A stretch of DNA of 8,248 nucleotides from Methyloprofundus sp. Its GTDB lineage: Bacteria > Pseudomonadota > Gammaproteobacteria > Methylococcales > Methylomonadaceae. Of this stretch, positions 1 through 6,308 are shown piece by piece. The stretch is from positions 1 through 8,248 of the forward strand of contig JAUXBW010000096.1 in NCBI GenBank assembly GCA_030619185.1. The letters are read 5' to 3'. A program made the position numbers and the translations under genes. The notes beneath the pieces are model-generated. The model was not told the DNA's origin, did not search any database, and worked only from the letters and a program-made list of their open reading frames with translations. Every line of letters begins with the position of its first letter. Position 1 is the stretch's first letter.

Positions 1-1236
1 CCGCAAATAAAATAATGCAAAGCCAAAAGGTGGTGTTAAAAATGAAGTCTGTAAATTTAGCGCAATCATAATCCCTAACCAGACAGGGTCAATTCCCATG
101 GCTAATAGCACTGGCCCTACAATCGGCACAATCACAAACGTGATTTCAATAAAATCTAGTACAAAGCCGAGTAAAAACATCACCAGCATGACACTAAACA
201 TCGCCCCCATAGTTCCACCCGGCAAATCTGATAGTAGCTCGTCTATGAGTTCATCGCCTGCAAAACCTCTAAATACCAGAGAAAATAATGCGGCACCGAT
301 AAGGATCATAAACACCATACTGGTAATTTGAGTGGTGTTACGCATCACTTCCTGCAACACCTTTTTACTGAGTTGCTTATTGATAAATGCCAGCAATAGC
401 GCACCGACAGCCCCCACAGAAGCCGCTTCAGTCGGGGTTGCCAGACCACCGATAATTGAGCCTAATACAGCTAAGATTAAAATTAATGGCGGTAATAGGC
501 TTTTAAAAATTCGTATATAAAAACCCTGTGCCTGACGCTGTGACACCTCAGGCCTAGGCATTACATCCGGATTGACTAATGCCGTCACAAAGATATATAT
601 CAGATACATCACAACCAGTAATAGTCCCGGCAATATGGCTCCGGCAAATAAGTCACCCACTGAAATGGTTTCTGGTGCGAAAATCCCCATGTCTAATTGC
701 GCCTGCTGGTAGGCTGTCGATATCACATCGCCCAGCAATACCAGCACGATTGAAGGAGGGATAATCTGCCCCAGAGTTCCCGATGCACAGATAATACCGC
801 AGGATATCGCAGGGTCATAACCGCGTTTTAGCATGGTCGGTAGAGAAAGCAAACCCATAGTCACCACGGTAGCCCCTACAATCCCTGTGCTGGCAGCCAT
901 TAACATACCCACTATGGTTACCGCGATACCTAGACCACCATGCAAAGAAGCAAATAATTCCGACATAGCTTCCAGTAAAGACTCGGCAATCTTTGCCCGC
1001 TCTAGCATGACTCCCATAAAAACAAATAAAGGGACAGCGATCAGGACCTCATTTTCCATAATGCCATACAGGCGATTTGGTAAGGCCATTAAAAAATCAG
1101 CATCAAAGGTATCTAGCTGCAAACCGATTAAGGCAAATATCAAAGCAGTTCCACTCAGCACAAAAGCAACAGGATAGCCTGATAACAAAACCACAAAGAC
1201 CGCCAGAAACATCCATAAAGCCATATAACTATCCAT
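1..1236 (-). CDS. dctM: TRAP transporter large permease (DctM family), C-terminus cut by window edge
   Basis: Large membrane subunit of a tripartite ATP-independent periplasmic (TRAP) transporter, the sodium-driven inner-membrane channel that works with DctQ and a periplasmic binding protein. The frame is open for 412 codons from ATG at 1236 to the window edge. The protein is a chain of hydrophobic segments. Family hallmarks visible are GTLGQIIPPS (about 153-162), GLATPTEAA (264-272), LGFVLDFIE (356-364) and QTSFLTPPFG (396-405). The last motif lies close to the C-terminus in this family (usually about 430-460 residues), so only the tail is missing. The motifs fit the FcbT3/TakM-like subgroup, known for organic-acid and haloaromatic-acid transporters, but they do not fix a substrate. 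ATG overlaps the dctQ stop by 8 bp (ATGGATAG), and AGGA sits 7 nt upstream, so the two genes are translationally coupled. No binding-protein gene is seen; it could lie beyond position 1. Confidence 0.95.
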   Translation of the reverse strand, partial: MDSYMALWMFLAVFVVLLSGYPVAFVLSGTALIFALIGLQLDTFDADFLMALPNRLYGIMENEVLIAVPLFVFMGVMLERAKIAESLLEAMSELFASLHGGLGIAVTIVGMLMAASTGIVGATVVTMGLLSLPTMLKRGYDPAISCGIICASGTLGQIIPPSIVLVLLGDVISTAYQQAQLDMGIFAPETISVGDLFAGAILPGLLLVVMYLIYIFVTALVNPDVMPRPEVSQRQAQGFYIRIFKSLLPPLILILAVLGSIIGGLATPTEAASVGAVGALLLAFINKQLSKKVLQEVMRNTTQITSMVFMILIGAALFSLVFRGFAGDELIDELLSDLPGGTMGAMFSVMLVMFLLGFVLDFIEITFVIVPIVGPVLLAMGIDPVWLGIMIALNLQTSFLTPPFGFALFYLR

Positions 1237-1762
1237 GCTTTATTCCTGGCGCAAATAGGTAGGTAATCTTACTCATCAACAAAGACAAGCCTTGTAAAAT
1301 CAATAGGCCCGACATTAATAATAAGCAGGTTTTGAGCAAATAGACAAAGGGTAAGCCCCCTGAATTACGAGAACTCTCTAATATATCCCAGGAACCCAGC
1401 ACATACCCCCAACTACTCCACAGAATAAAGCCTGCCACGGGCAATAATAGAAATAAGGTACCTAATAAATCAATCCACGCTTTAACTTTTGGTGTACAGC
1501 GCTGATAAATAATATCCACACGCACATGTCCATCATGCTTTAGCGTATACGCAACTCCCAGCATAAACACTAGTCCATGCAGATAAATAATAGACTCCTG
1601 CATCATCACCCAGCTAAGGTCAAACAAGTAACGCAACACAACAATGCAAAAAGTCACTAACACCATGACCAGGGTCAACCAGGACACCAAGCGACCAACA
1701 CTCTCATTTAAAGAGTCAATTAGCTGCGCACTACGCCGAAAAAAGGAAAAAGGTAAGGACAT
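1229..1762 (-). CDS. dctQ: TRAP transporter small permease (DctQ family)
   Basis: Small four-helix membrane subunit of the TRAP transporter, forming the membrane complex with DctM. From ATG at 1762 it is 177 residues, the usual size. Hydrophobic segments lie at about 22-44, 55-75, 96-116 and 138-162. The stretch YTLKHDGHVRVDI (72-84) is the typical DctQ loop after helix 2, and GGLPFVYLLKT (135-145) precedes helix 4. The frame stays open back to a GTG at 1870, giving 213 residues. I prefer 1762 because the extra 36 residues are not family-like, a TATAAT box at 1807-1802 would start transcription inside that extension, and AGAAG sits 5 nt before the ATG. The gene overlaps dctM and is divergent from dhaK. 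The subgroup resembles FcbT2-like subunits; this comes from remembered family patterns, not a search. Confidence 0.92.
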   Translation of the reverse strand: MSLPFSFFRRSAQLIDSLNESVGRLVSWLTLVMVLVTFCIVVLRYLFDLSWVMMQESIIYLHGLVFMLGVAYTLKHDGHVRVDIIYQRCTPKVKAWIDLLGTLFLLLPVAGFILWSSWGYVLGSWDILESSRNSGGLPFVYLLKTCLLLMSGLLILQGLSLLMSKITYLFAPGIKHG

Positions 1763-1801
1763 AAATACTTCTGAAAGCCAATAAGCTATTGTTTGCCAGC
1801 T

Positions 1802-1838
1802 ATTATACTGCATTAAAATGTAGAGCGGACTGTAGTCC
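1802..1838 (-). promoter_or_regulatory. Candidate dctQM promoter with adjacent palindromic operator
   Basis: A perfect TATAAT reads on the minus strand at 1807-1802, about 40 nt before the preferred dctQ ATG at 1762. The -35 position has no good TTGACA match. Instead, at 1827-1838, there is a palindrome with 5-bp arms, GGACT-GT-AGTCC, covering roughly the -35 zone. A weak -35 overlapped by a palindrome is what an activator- or repressor-controlled promoter often looks like. That is inference; no regulator is identified. Confidence 0.4.
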
Positions 1839-1904
1839 ACAATTCCTGTTGAAACACCCCTTTTAACCACAGCCTTTTTGCAAGCACATTTTTTATCAGT
1901 GAAG

Positions 1905-1910
1905 TATAAT
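1905..1910 (+). promoter_or_regulatory. Candidate -10 box for dhaK
   Basis: A consensus TATAAT lies 58 nt before the dhaK ATG. The nearest -35-like hexamer, TTGCAA at 1878-1883, leaves a 21-bp spacer, which is too long for a standard sigma-70 promoter. Either this promoter needs an activator or the -35 is degenerate. Confidence 0.35.
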
Positions 1911-1935
1911 CAACAGCGAGCAGTAAAATTTATCT

Positions 1936-1970
1936 CAGGAAAACAACAATAATCCCAGGAAACCAACAAT
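1936..1970 (+). repeat. Tandem near-identical Shine-Dalgarno blocks before dhaK
   Basis: CAGGAAAACAACAAT (1936-1950) is repeated as CAGGAAACCAACAAT (1956-1970), 15 bp with one mismatch and a 20-bp period. The second copy holds the working AGGA, 8 nt before the ATG, and its last two bases are the AT of that ATG. The first copy has an identical AGGA, but its last two bases are followed by A, giving ATA instead of ATG. It looks like a small tandem duplication of the ribosome binding site. Confidence 0.75.
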
Positions 1971-2958
1971 GAAAAAATTTTATAACACCATCGACAGCCT
2001 GTTTAACGAGAGCATCAAAGGGGTTGCCAGAGCACATAGTGATATTCTAAAGCTTAACCCTGACCCGTGCTTTATCACTCGCACTGCACCGACTCCGGCA
2101 AATAAAGTTGCCATTATTTCAGGCGGTGGCGCAGGACATGAGCCTCTACACGCAGGCTTTGTCGGTAAAGGTATGTTAGATGCTGCATGTCCGGGACAAA
2201 CTTTTACTTCTCCTACACCAGATCAAATGATGATGGCCGCAGAAGAAGTTAATAACGGAGCGGGGGTCATATTTGTTGTCAAAAACTATGCCGGCGATAT
2301 TATGAACTTTGAAATCGGTGCTGAAATGGCCGACTGCGAATCTGCATCAGTTATTGTTGCTGATGATGTGTCCCTGCCAAAAGATCACCCCATTGGTCGT
2401 CGTGGCGTTGCAGGCACATTAATTGTTGAAAAAATGATCGGTGCCGCAGCAGAAAACGGCGCAGACCTGGCTACCTGTAAAGCCATCGGTGATCGCGTTG
2501 CAGATACCACTGCATCTATGGGCGTAGCATTAACTAGCTGTACTATCCCTGCTTTAGGTGAACCTACCTTTGAACTTGCAGAAGATGAAATGGAAATGGG
2601 TGTTGGTATCCACGGTGAACGTGGTATAGAAACCATGAAAATGGGTACAGCAAAAGAAATTGTTGCCATCATTTGTAAAAAAATTGAAGATGACTTAAAG
2701 CCACAAAAAGGTCAGAGAATATTGCTACATGTGAATGGCTTAGGTGCGACTCCGCCAATGGAACAGTACCTAATCTTTGATGAAGCTTGTCAATACTGGG
2801 AAGAGCGCGGCGTTGTTATTGAACGTTCTTTAGTGGGTGATTATACGACTGCGTTAGATATGGCGGGTATTTCTATCACAGTAACTTTATTAGATGATGA
2901 GCTTATCGCATTATGGGATGCGCCTGTACATACAGCTAACCTACGTTGGGGTTGCTAA
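1969..2958 (+). CDS. dhaK: Dihydroxyacetone kinase, substrate-binding subunit DhaK
   Basis: Cytoplasmic subunit that binds dihydroxyacetone covalently and presents it to DhaL for phosphorylation, giving dihydroxyacetone phosphate. It has 329 residues (E. coli DhaK is about 356). Residues visible are SGGGAGHEP at 51-59 with His57, KNYAGDIMNF at 105-114 with Asp110, and GVGIHGERG at 211-219 with His215. These match the E. coli residues His56, Asp109 and the hemiaminal-forming His218. The C-terminus WDAPVHTANLRWG is also family-typical. The start is fixed by AGGA 8 nt upstream and by the conserved N-terminus. Upstream and divergent are the TRAP permease genes. Downstream is a palindromic repeat instead of the usual dhaL, which lies on the other strand at 5186-5818. 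A related kinase of erythrulose or another small ketose is possible, since the family includes such members. Confidence 0.95.
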   Translation: MKKFYNTIDSLFNESIKGVARAHSDILKLNPDPCFITRTAPTPANKVAIISGGGAGHEPLHAGFVGKGMLDAACPGQTFTSPTPDQMMMAAEEVNNGAGVIFVVKNYAGDIMNFEIGAEMADCESASVIVADDVSLPKDHPIGRRGVAGTLIVEKMIGAAAENGADLATCKAIGDRVADTTASMGVALTSCTIPALGEPTFELAEDEMEMGVGIHGERGIETMKMGTAKEIVAIICKKIEDDLKPQKGQRILLHVNGLGATPPMEQYLIFDEACQYWEERGVVIERSLVGDYTTALDMAGISITVTLLDDELIALWDAPVHTANLRWGC

Positions 2959-3000
2959 GCTACCAGCTAAGCTAAGATTATCTGTTTTATAGCTAAATCT

Positions 3001-3218
3001 GGAAGCGGGGTCTTTAGAGACTGTGAAAGTATTGTTGCTTTAGCCTCCCCCCTTGAGAAGGGGGGATTGAGGGGGGATCTATCAAAAATAGGTCATTGAT
3101 ATTATTTAGATTAATATCAAACCTCCCCTAGCCCCTCCTTGATAAAGAGGGGGATTATACTGAACACTTTCACACTCTCTTTAGCCCCACACCCTGCGGA
3201 ACTAAAGACCCCGCTTCC
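3001..3218. mobile_element. MITE-like nested palindromic element
   Basis: A 218-bp non-coding block between convergent genes. Its ends, 3001-3017 and 3202-3218, are perfect 17-bp inverted repeats starting GGAAGCGGGG. Inside, 3016-3033 and 3163-3180 are inverted copies of 18 bp with two mismatches. Two C-rich/G-rich blocks, 3044-3078 and 3122-3156, are degenerate inverted copies, and the left one holds the hairpin CCCCCCTT-GAG-AAGGGGGG (3047-3065). The centre is a 9-bp hairpin, TTGATATTA/TAATATCAA (3096-3120). The two halves are symmetric except for about 21 extra bases at 3181-3201. No transposase reading frame and no clear target-site duplication are visible. It may end transcripts from both sides, though it lacks a U-tract. 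Confidence 0.7.
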
Positions 3219-3225
3219 TTCACAT

Positions 3226-4995
3226 TCAAGACAAAATCCTTCTAAAGCCATCTAAGACCTGAAAATAATTTTCGTAACTACCTATATTTCTCCCTGCTAT
3301 AATAAATTCCGGCTTTTTCTCTGTATCGACCGCCTTCTGCCACACACCGCCAGACATTCTACAATCATCTGCCACAACGCGACTAACGCGCTCTAATAAT
3401 AATTGCTCTTCCTGCCCTTCGGTATATTCCCAAACCAGAACAATTTCATCTTTCTTATTAACTGCAAGCAATATAAATCGTTGATTAGATCCAATGAGCC
3501 ATAATCGGCAATTCTCTAATGCCATTATTGAGGTCTCAGCCTTTAGGGGTTCCGCAAAATAAATATCCGTATAAATAAACTGAGGCGTTTCACCTTGCTC
3601 CATTATGCTTAATATATAGCGTGCTAAAAATGGTTTTATTTTCTTTTCCGGGGAGCTAGACCAAAGGGTTTTTCTTAAATAATCAGAGCCACTTTTATCA
3701 CTATTTAACTGAATTTCCATACCAAACCGTAATTCGATCTTTCTACGCCATGCAATAAGTCTTTTTTCTGCTTGCTCATATTCATCTTGAATAACTGTGT
3801 TTTCAACAAAGTCACTCAACTTATTTACTATTTCCTGCTTATCTTCCTGGCTAAAAGAACCCTGCTCAAACCTTTCTGGCTGAGCACTTTTCCCCTGAGC
3901 CATACAGTGATAAATAAATATTCGGTCATATTCACTGCGCATGGATAAGGCAGTGACAATTTTCAGAGCTTTTGCCAGGGCAGCCGGTTGAACAGGCGAA
4001 AAATGGTAAATTATTTCTGTCAGTTCTACAGCATAAATCCAGTGCTTACAACGGTAACGAAAAGACTCATCCCCAAAAATTGAAGTCGCCTGCTCGCCAA
4101 TAATTTCTATCACATCGTGTAATAAGTTTAAAGCATACTTCTCTGATCCTTTTTTTGCGACTTGCTTGCCCGCTTCAATGGCTACTGTTTGAGCAATTCC
4201 GATAACAGGATTAGCCGCCATACCAATCCGTAGCACTGGCGTAGCAAAGCTTAAGAATGGTTCGGCTTTTTTATAGTAACCGTAAACAGTAACTGATTGT
4301 TGAATATATGAGTAGGTTGTTCTCAGGTTGTATTCTTTTATATTGATAGGAAAACTATCAATATAAACCAGCAATTGCATGGAGAGTCTATTGAGTGATC
4401 GAAGTAGGTTTTCGATACTGGTTTCCAATATCGGGTTTTCTGAATCGGGGTGATGGATGCGGGCAACTGAATCAATCAAATCGACAAATTCTTCCAATAA
4501 TAACTCATGCTTGAACGAGTTATTTTCGATATATTTTTTACCGGCAATATTGTCGAAAATAACCTTTGCTTTATCATGTAACAACTGCGCAACCTCAGCA
4601 TCGAAATTGTCATTATTTTCCTGATTATGCCATTGCTGTTCATCAGGAAATTCAATATACTGCTGGTATTGCAATAACTTCTGTTTAACCTCTTTTTCCC
4701 GTTGCGCCAATAAAGCTAATCTTTCCTCATACTCTTTTTGCGCTTGCTGAAATATTTCTTCCGCTTCGCCTATTTCTCTTTCACGGTAATCTAATTTCAG
4801 GCTCTCACTACTTTTTTTGGCAAAGAATATAATAAAAACACTGCTAACAAAAACTACAAAACTACAACCATAAACCACCCATTCCCATTGCTCTAAAAGT
4901 CCCCCTTTAGACACAAACAAAGTTGCACCAATAATAAGAATCAAACCAAGAAATAATAAAAAAACAAATATATTACGGATAATTTTAAATTTCAT
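3226..4995 (-). CDS. Uncharacterised membrane-anchored coiled-coil protein
   Basis: I do not recognise this family. From ATG at 4995 it is 589 residues. Two hydrophobic segments at about 7-28 and 40-59 predict a hairpin in the inner membrane with a very short connecting loop. A charged, Glu/Gln/Lys-rich stretch at about 63-113 looks like a coiled coil. A large, mostly helical soluble part follows, with an Ala/Gly-rich hydrophobic patch near 246-281. The last ~110 residues look strand-rich (around WLIGSNQRFILLAVN). No Walker box, kinase, protease or metal motif is evident. The topology suggests a cytoplasmic body tethered to the membrane, perhaps scaffold-like; this is inference only. The frame extends to a TTG at 5031 (601 residues), but no Shine-Dalgarno precedes it, while the ATG has a weak purine run (AAGAAAAA). 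The stop lies 8 bp from the palindromic element. Confidence 0.8.
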   Translation of the reverse strand: MKFKIIRNIFVFLLFLGLILIIGATLFVSKGGLLEQWEWVVYGCSFVVFVSSVFIIFFAKKSSESLKLDYREREIGEAEEIFQQAQKEYEERLALLAQREKEVKQKLLQYQQYIEFPDEQQWHNQENNDNFDAEVAQLLHDKAKVIFDNIAGKKYIENNSFKHELLLEEFVDLIDSVARIHHPDSENPILETSIENLLRSLNRLSMQLLVYIDSFPINIKEYNLRTTYSYIQQSVTVYGYYKKAEPFLSFATPVLRIGMAANPVIGIAQTVAIEAGKQVAKKGSEKYALNLLHDVIEIIGEQATSIFGDESFRYRCKHWIYAVELTEIIYHFSPVQPAALAKALKIVTALSMRSEYDRIFIYHCMAQGKSAQPERFEQGSFSQEDKQEIVNKLSDFVENTVIQDEYEQAEKRLIAWRRKIELRFGMEIQLNSDKSGSDYLRKTLWSSSPEKKIKPFLARYILSIMEQGETPQFIYTDIYFAEPLKAETSIMALENCRLWLIGSNQRFILLAVNKKDEIVLVWEYTEGQEEQLLLERVSRVVADDCRMSGGVWQKAVDTEKKPEFIIAGRNIGSYENYFQVLDGFRRILS

Positions 4996-5056
4996 TTTTT
5001 CTTGTTCAATAGTGTCATATAGAGGCTTCAAGAGAAGCAGAACAGAATTTATCTAT

Positions 5057-5062
5057 ATTATA
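5057..5062 (-). promoter_or_regulatory. Candidate -10 box for the 589-residue protein gene
   Basis: TATAAT reads on the minus strand directly after the terminator T-run, about 60 nt before the ATG at 4995. The -35 zone falls inside the terminator hairpin and does not match consensus. A separate promoter is nevertheless expected here because the terminator should uncouple this gene from dhaL. Confidence 0.3.
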
Positions 5063-5069
5063 CAAACAA

Positions 5070-5096
5070 AAAAAGGCGGGCATTGCCCACCTTTTT
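5070..5096 (-). terminator. Intrinsic terminator downstream of dhaL
   Basis: On the minus strand the arms AAAAAGGTGGGC and GCCCGCCTTTTT pair around an AAT loop, with one G-U wobble, and a T-rich run follows (TTTTTTTGTTTG). This is a classic rho-independent terminator about 90 nt after the dhaL stop. On the plus strand the wobble becomes an A/C mismatch, so it is better read as a minus-strand terminator. A weaker nested hairpin lies between it and dhaL (GCCTA 5111-5115 with TAGGC 5136-5140, and CACAT/ATGTG inside). Confidence 0.8.
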
Positions 5097-5185
5097 CAAC
5101 ACTTCCACCCGCCTATCATTCACATCACTATGTGTTAGGCAACTGGCAACAAACAAATATAACCGGCCAAATAAAAGCTAGAATC

Positions 5186-5818
5186 TTATAATTTAGCTTC
5201 TATTTTTTCCGCAATCGCACAAATCATTAATTGCGTACTTCTAGCACCTGCATCAATATGCCCCACACTACGCTCACCTAAGAATGAAGAACGGCCTTTT
5301 GTTGCGTGCATGGCGCGAGTAGACTCCATACCTTGTATCGCTGTTTCTTTAAGTCCTGCTAATAACTCTGGATATTCCAGCTTGCCACAATTTTCATTGA
5401 AATAGTTAGCCACAGGAATTAATGTATCCAGCATGGTTTTTTCGCCCGCATCTGATTTGCCGCGCGCTTTCATTGCTTCTACTGCTGCATTATAGGCTTC
5501 AGCAAAAGCAACTGGATCCACTGTTTTTCCTGCTGCGTCTTTGCCCATGGCGACAAAAAAAGTACCAATTAAAGAGCCTGAAGCACCGCCGATTTTACTC
5601 ATGCAGGTCATACCCATTTTTTTCCAGGCATCGGCCCATTCTAACTGGCTAATTTCATCACTTTGCTCCATTAGAAAACCAAGTCCACGGCGAATGTTAA
5701 TAACATGATCACCATCACCCAGGGTCTTATCCAGCTCGGTGACTTCCTTATCGTGTACTTCCATGGTATCACTCGCGGCTTTAATGAACTCGGCCAACAT
5801 ATCTGAAGTTACTTGCAT
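5186..5818 (-). CDS. dhaL: Dihydroxyacetone kinase, nucleotide-binding subunit DhaL
   Basis: Cytoplasmic subunit that holds ADP/ATP and two magnesium ions and transfers phosphate to the dihydroxyacetone bound on DhaK. It has 210 residues, the normal length. Visible are LDKTLGDGDH at 29-38, with the magnesium-binding Asp30, Asp35 and Asp37 at the same numbers as in E. coli, then GGASGSL at 77-83, SDAGEKTMLDTL at 122-133 and GRSSFLGERSVGH at 175-187. All parts of the fold appear intact. AGGA lies 9 nt before the ATG. It is transcribed alone: a terminator follows, and 139 bp separate it from the next gene upstream. Its partner dhaK is on the opposite strand more than 2 kb away. In PTS-dependent enzymes DhaM recharges the bound ADP; no dhaM is in the window, so the phosphate donor (PTS or ATP) is unresolved. 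Confidence 0.95.
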   Translation of the reverse strand: MQVTSDMLAEFIKAASDTMEVHDKEVTELDKTLGDGDHVINIRRGLGFLMEQSDEISQLEWADAWKKMGMTCMSKIGGASGSLIGTFFVAMGKDAAGKTVDPVAFAEAYNAAVEAMKARGKSDAGEKTMLDTLIPVANYFNENCGKLEYPELLAGLKETAIQGMESTRAMHATKGRSSFLGERSVGHIDAGARSTQLMICAIAEKIEAKL

Positions 5819-5838
5819 TATCTTCTTTCCTCTTTCAT

Positions 5839-5895
5839 ATTATAAAAGTAGCTATCCCCACGGTGTTTTCTGAGGACTTCAGCCATAAATATTAT
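5839..5895 (-). promoter_or_regulatory. Candidate dhaL promoter region
   Basis: Two options read on the minus strand. A perfect TATAAT at 5844-5839 would give a very short leader of about 14 nt that still contains AGGAAAG. Farther up, TTTACA followed 17 nt later by TAATAT (the latter within 5895-5888) would give a longer leader. Between them lies an imperfect 13-bp palindrome, CTGAGGACTTCAG on the plus strand (5870-5882), which shares GGACT with the dctQM palindrome. Neither choice is decisive. Confidence 0.3.
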
Positions 5896-5957
5896 CTAAA
5901 ACAAACTGTTTTGTAAATAGTGTGTTTTTCATCCACTACATGTAAACATCGTTAGGT

Positions 5958-6203
5958 TTATATTTTCATACATTTTTTAACCAACGAGCCACTGATAAAC
6001 TGGGCAAAATCTTCGGGATTGTCATAATCCTGTTTTTGCACAAACTCAACTAGGCCAGCAACCAGGCTTTTGGTTTCCGCAATTTCCTCATGAGACCTAC
6101 CACAACCTTCACAATGCGTCCCTGTTTCCGTACAAAAAGCACTGCCCTTACATGGAACAAATTTGATTTTTTCACCACCCCGCACGATATTTACTTTTAA
6201 CAA
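5958..6203 (-). CDS. Small cysteine-rich protein, DUF1289-like motif
   Basis: An 81-residue protein of unknown function. Cys18, Cys24, Cys31 and Cys34 form a compact set, PCKGSAFC then HCEGCGRSHEEI, likely to bind zinc or an iron-sulfur cluster; Cys78 is near the end. The CxGCGRxxEEI piece recalls the small DUF1289 proteins, which have C..C....C.GCGR..DEI, but the spacing differs and no match is claimed. The rest is an acidic helical tail. There is no usable ATG: the best start is TTG at 6203, just downstream of a TATAGT box (6216-6211), so the message may be leaderless; GTG at 6185 is another option. It lies upstream of dhaL on the same strand and is divergent from zwf. Confidence 0.72.
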   Translation of the reverse strand: MLKVNIVRGGEKIKFVPCKGSAFCTETGTHCEGCGRSHEEIAETKSLVAGLVEFVQKQDYDNPEDFAQFISGSLVKKCMKI

Positions 6204-6210
6204 TATGAAT

Positions 6211-6258
6211 ACTATACTCTATTTTATGGTTAGATTCATCCATTCCTGGCTTTATAAT
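6211..6258. promoter_or_regulatory. Divergent promoter region between the cysteine-rich gene and zwf
   Basis: A TATAAT at 6253-6258 faces zwf and would give a leader of about 45 nt. A TATAGT at 6216-6211 faces the cysteine-rich gene. Neither has a clear TTGACA-like -35; the best zwf candidate is TTAGAT at 6230-6235 with a 17-bp spacer. The zwf leader is A-rich with no recognisable Shine-Dalgarno. Confidence 0.35.
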
Positions 6259-6308
6259 GTTATGTTCTGAATAGCAAAATATAACGTCACTTAAAAAAAT
6301 AAAAAACA

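Noticed and set aside
98..1177. Several plus-strand open frames of 60-114 codons
   Set aside because: They lie opposite dctM, whose minus-strand frame is continuous and carries all family motifs; their Thr/Ile/Pro/Ser-rich translations are typical antisense shadows.
1763..1870. 36-residue N-terminal extension of DctQ from GTG at 1870
   Set aside because: It makes the protein longer than the family, and a TATAAT box lies inside it; start 1762 fits length and helix position better.
2385..2672. 95-codon minus-strand frame
   Set aside because: It is antisense to the conserved part of dhaK and has low-complexity composition.
3001..3218. CRISPR array or simple terminator
   Set aside because: Repeats are inverted and nested, not direct and spaced, so it is not CRISPR. 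The hairpins lack a T-run and the 17-bp ends are too far apart for a simple terminator.
5422..5652. 76-codon plus-strand frame
   Set aside because: It is antisense to dhaL and has no ribosome binding site or recognisable motif.
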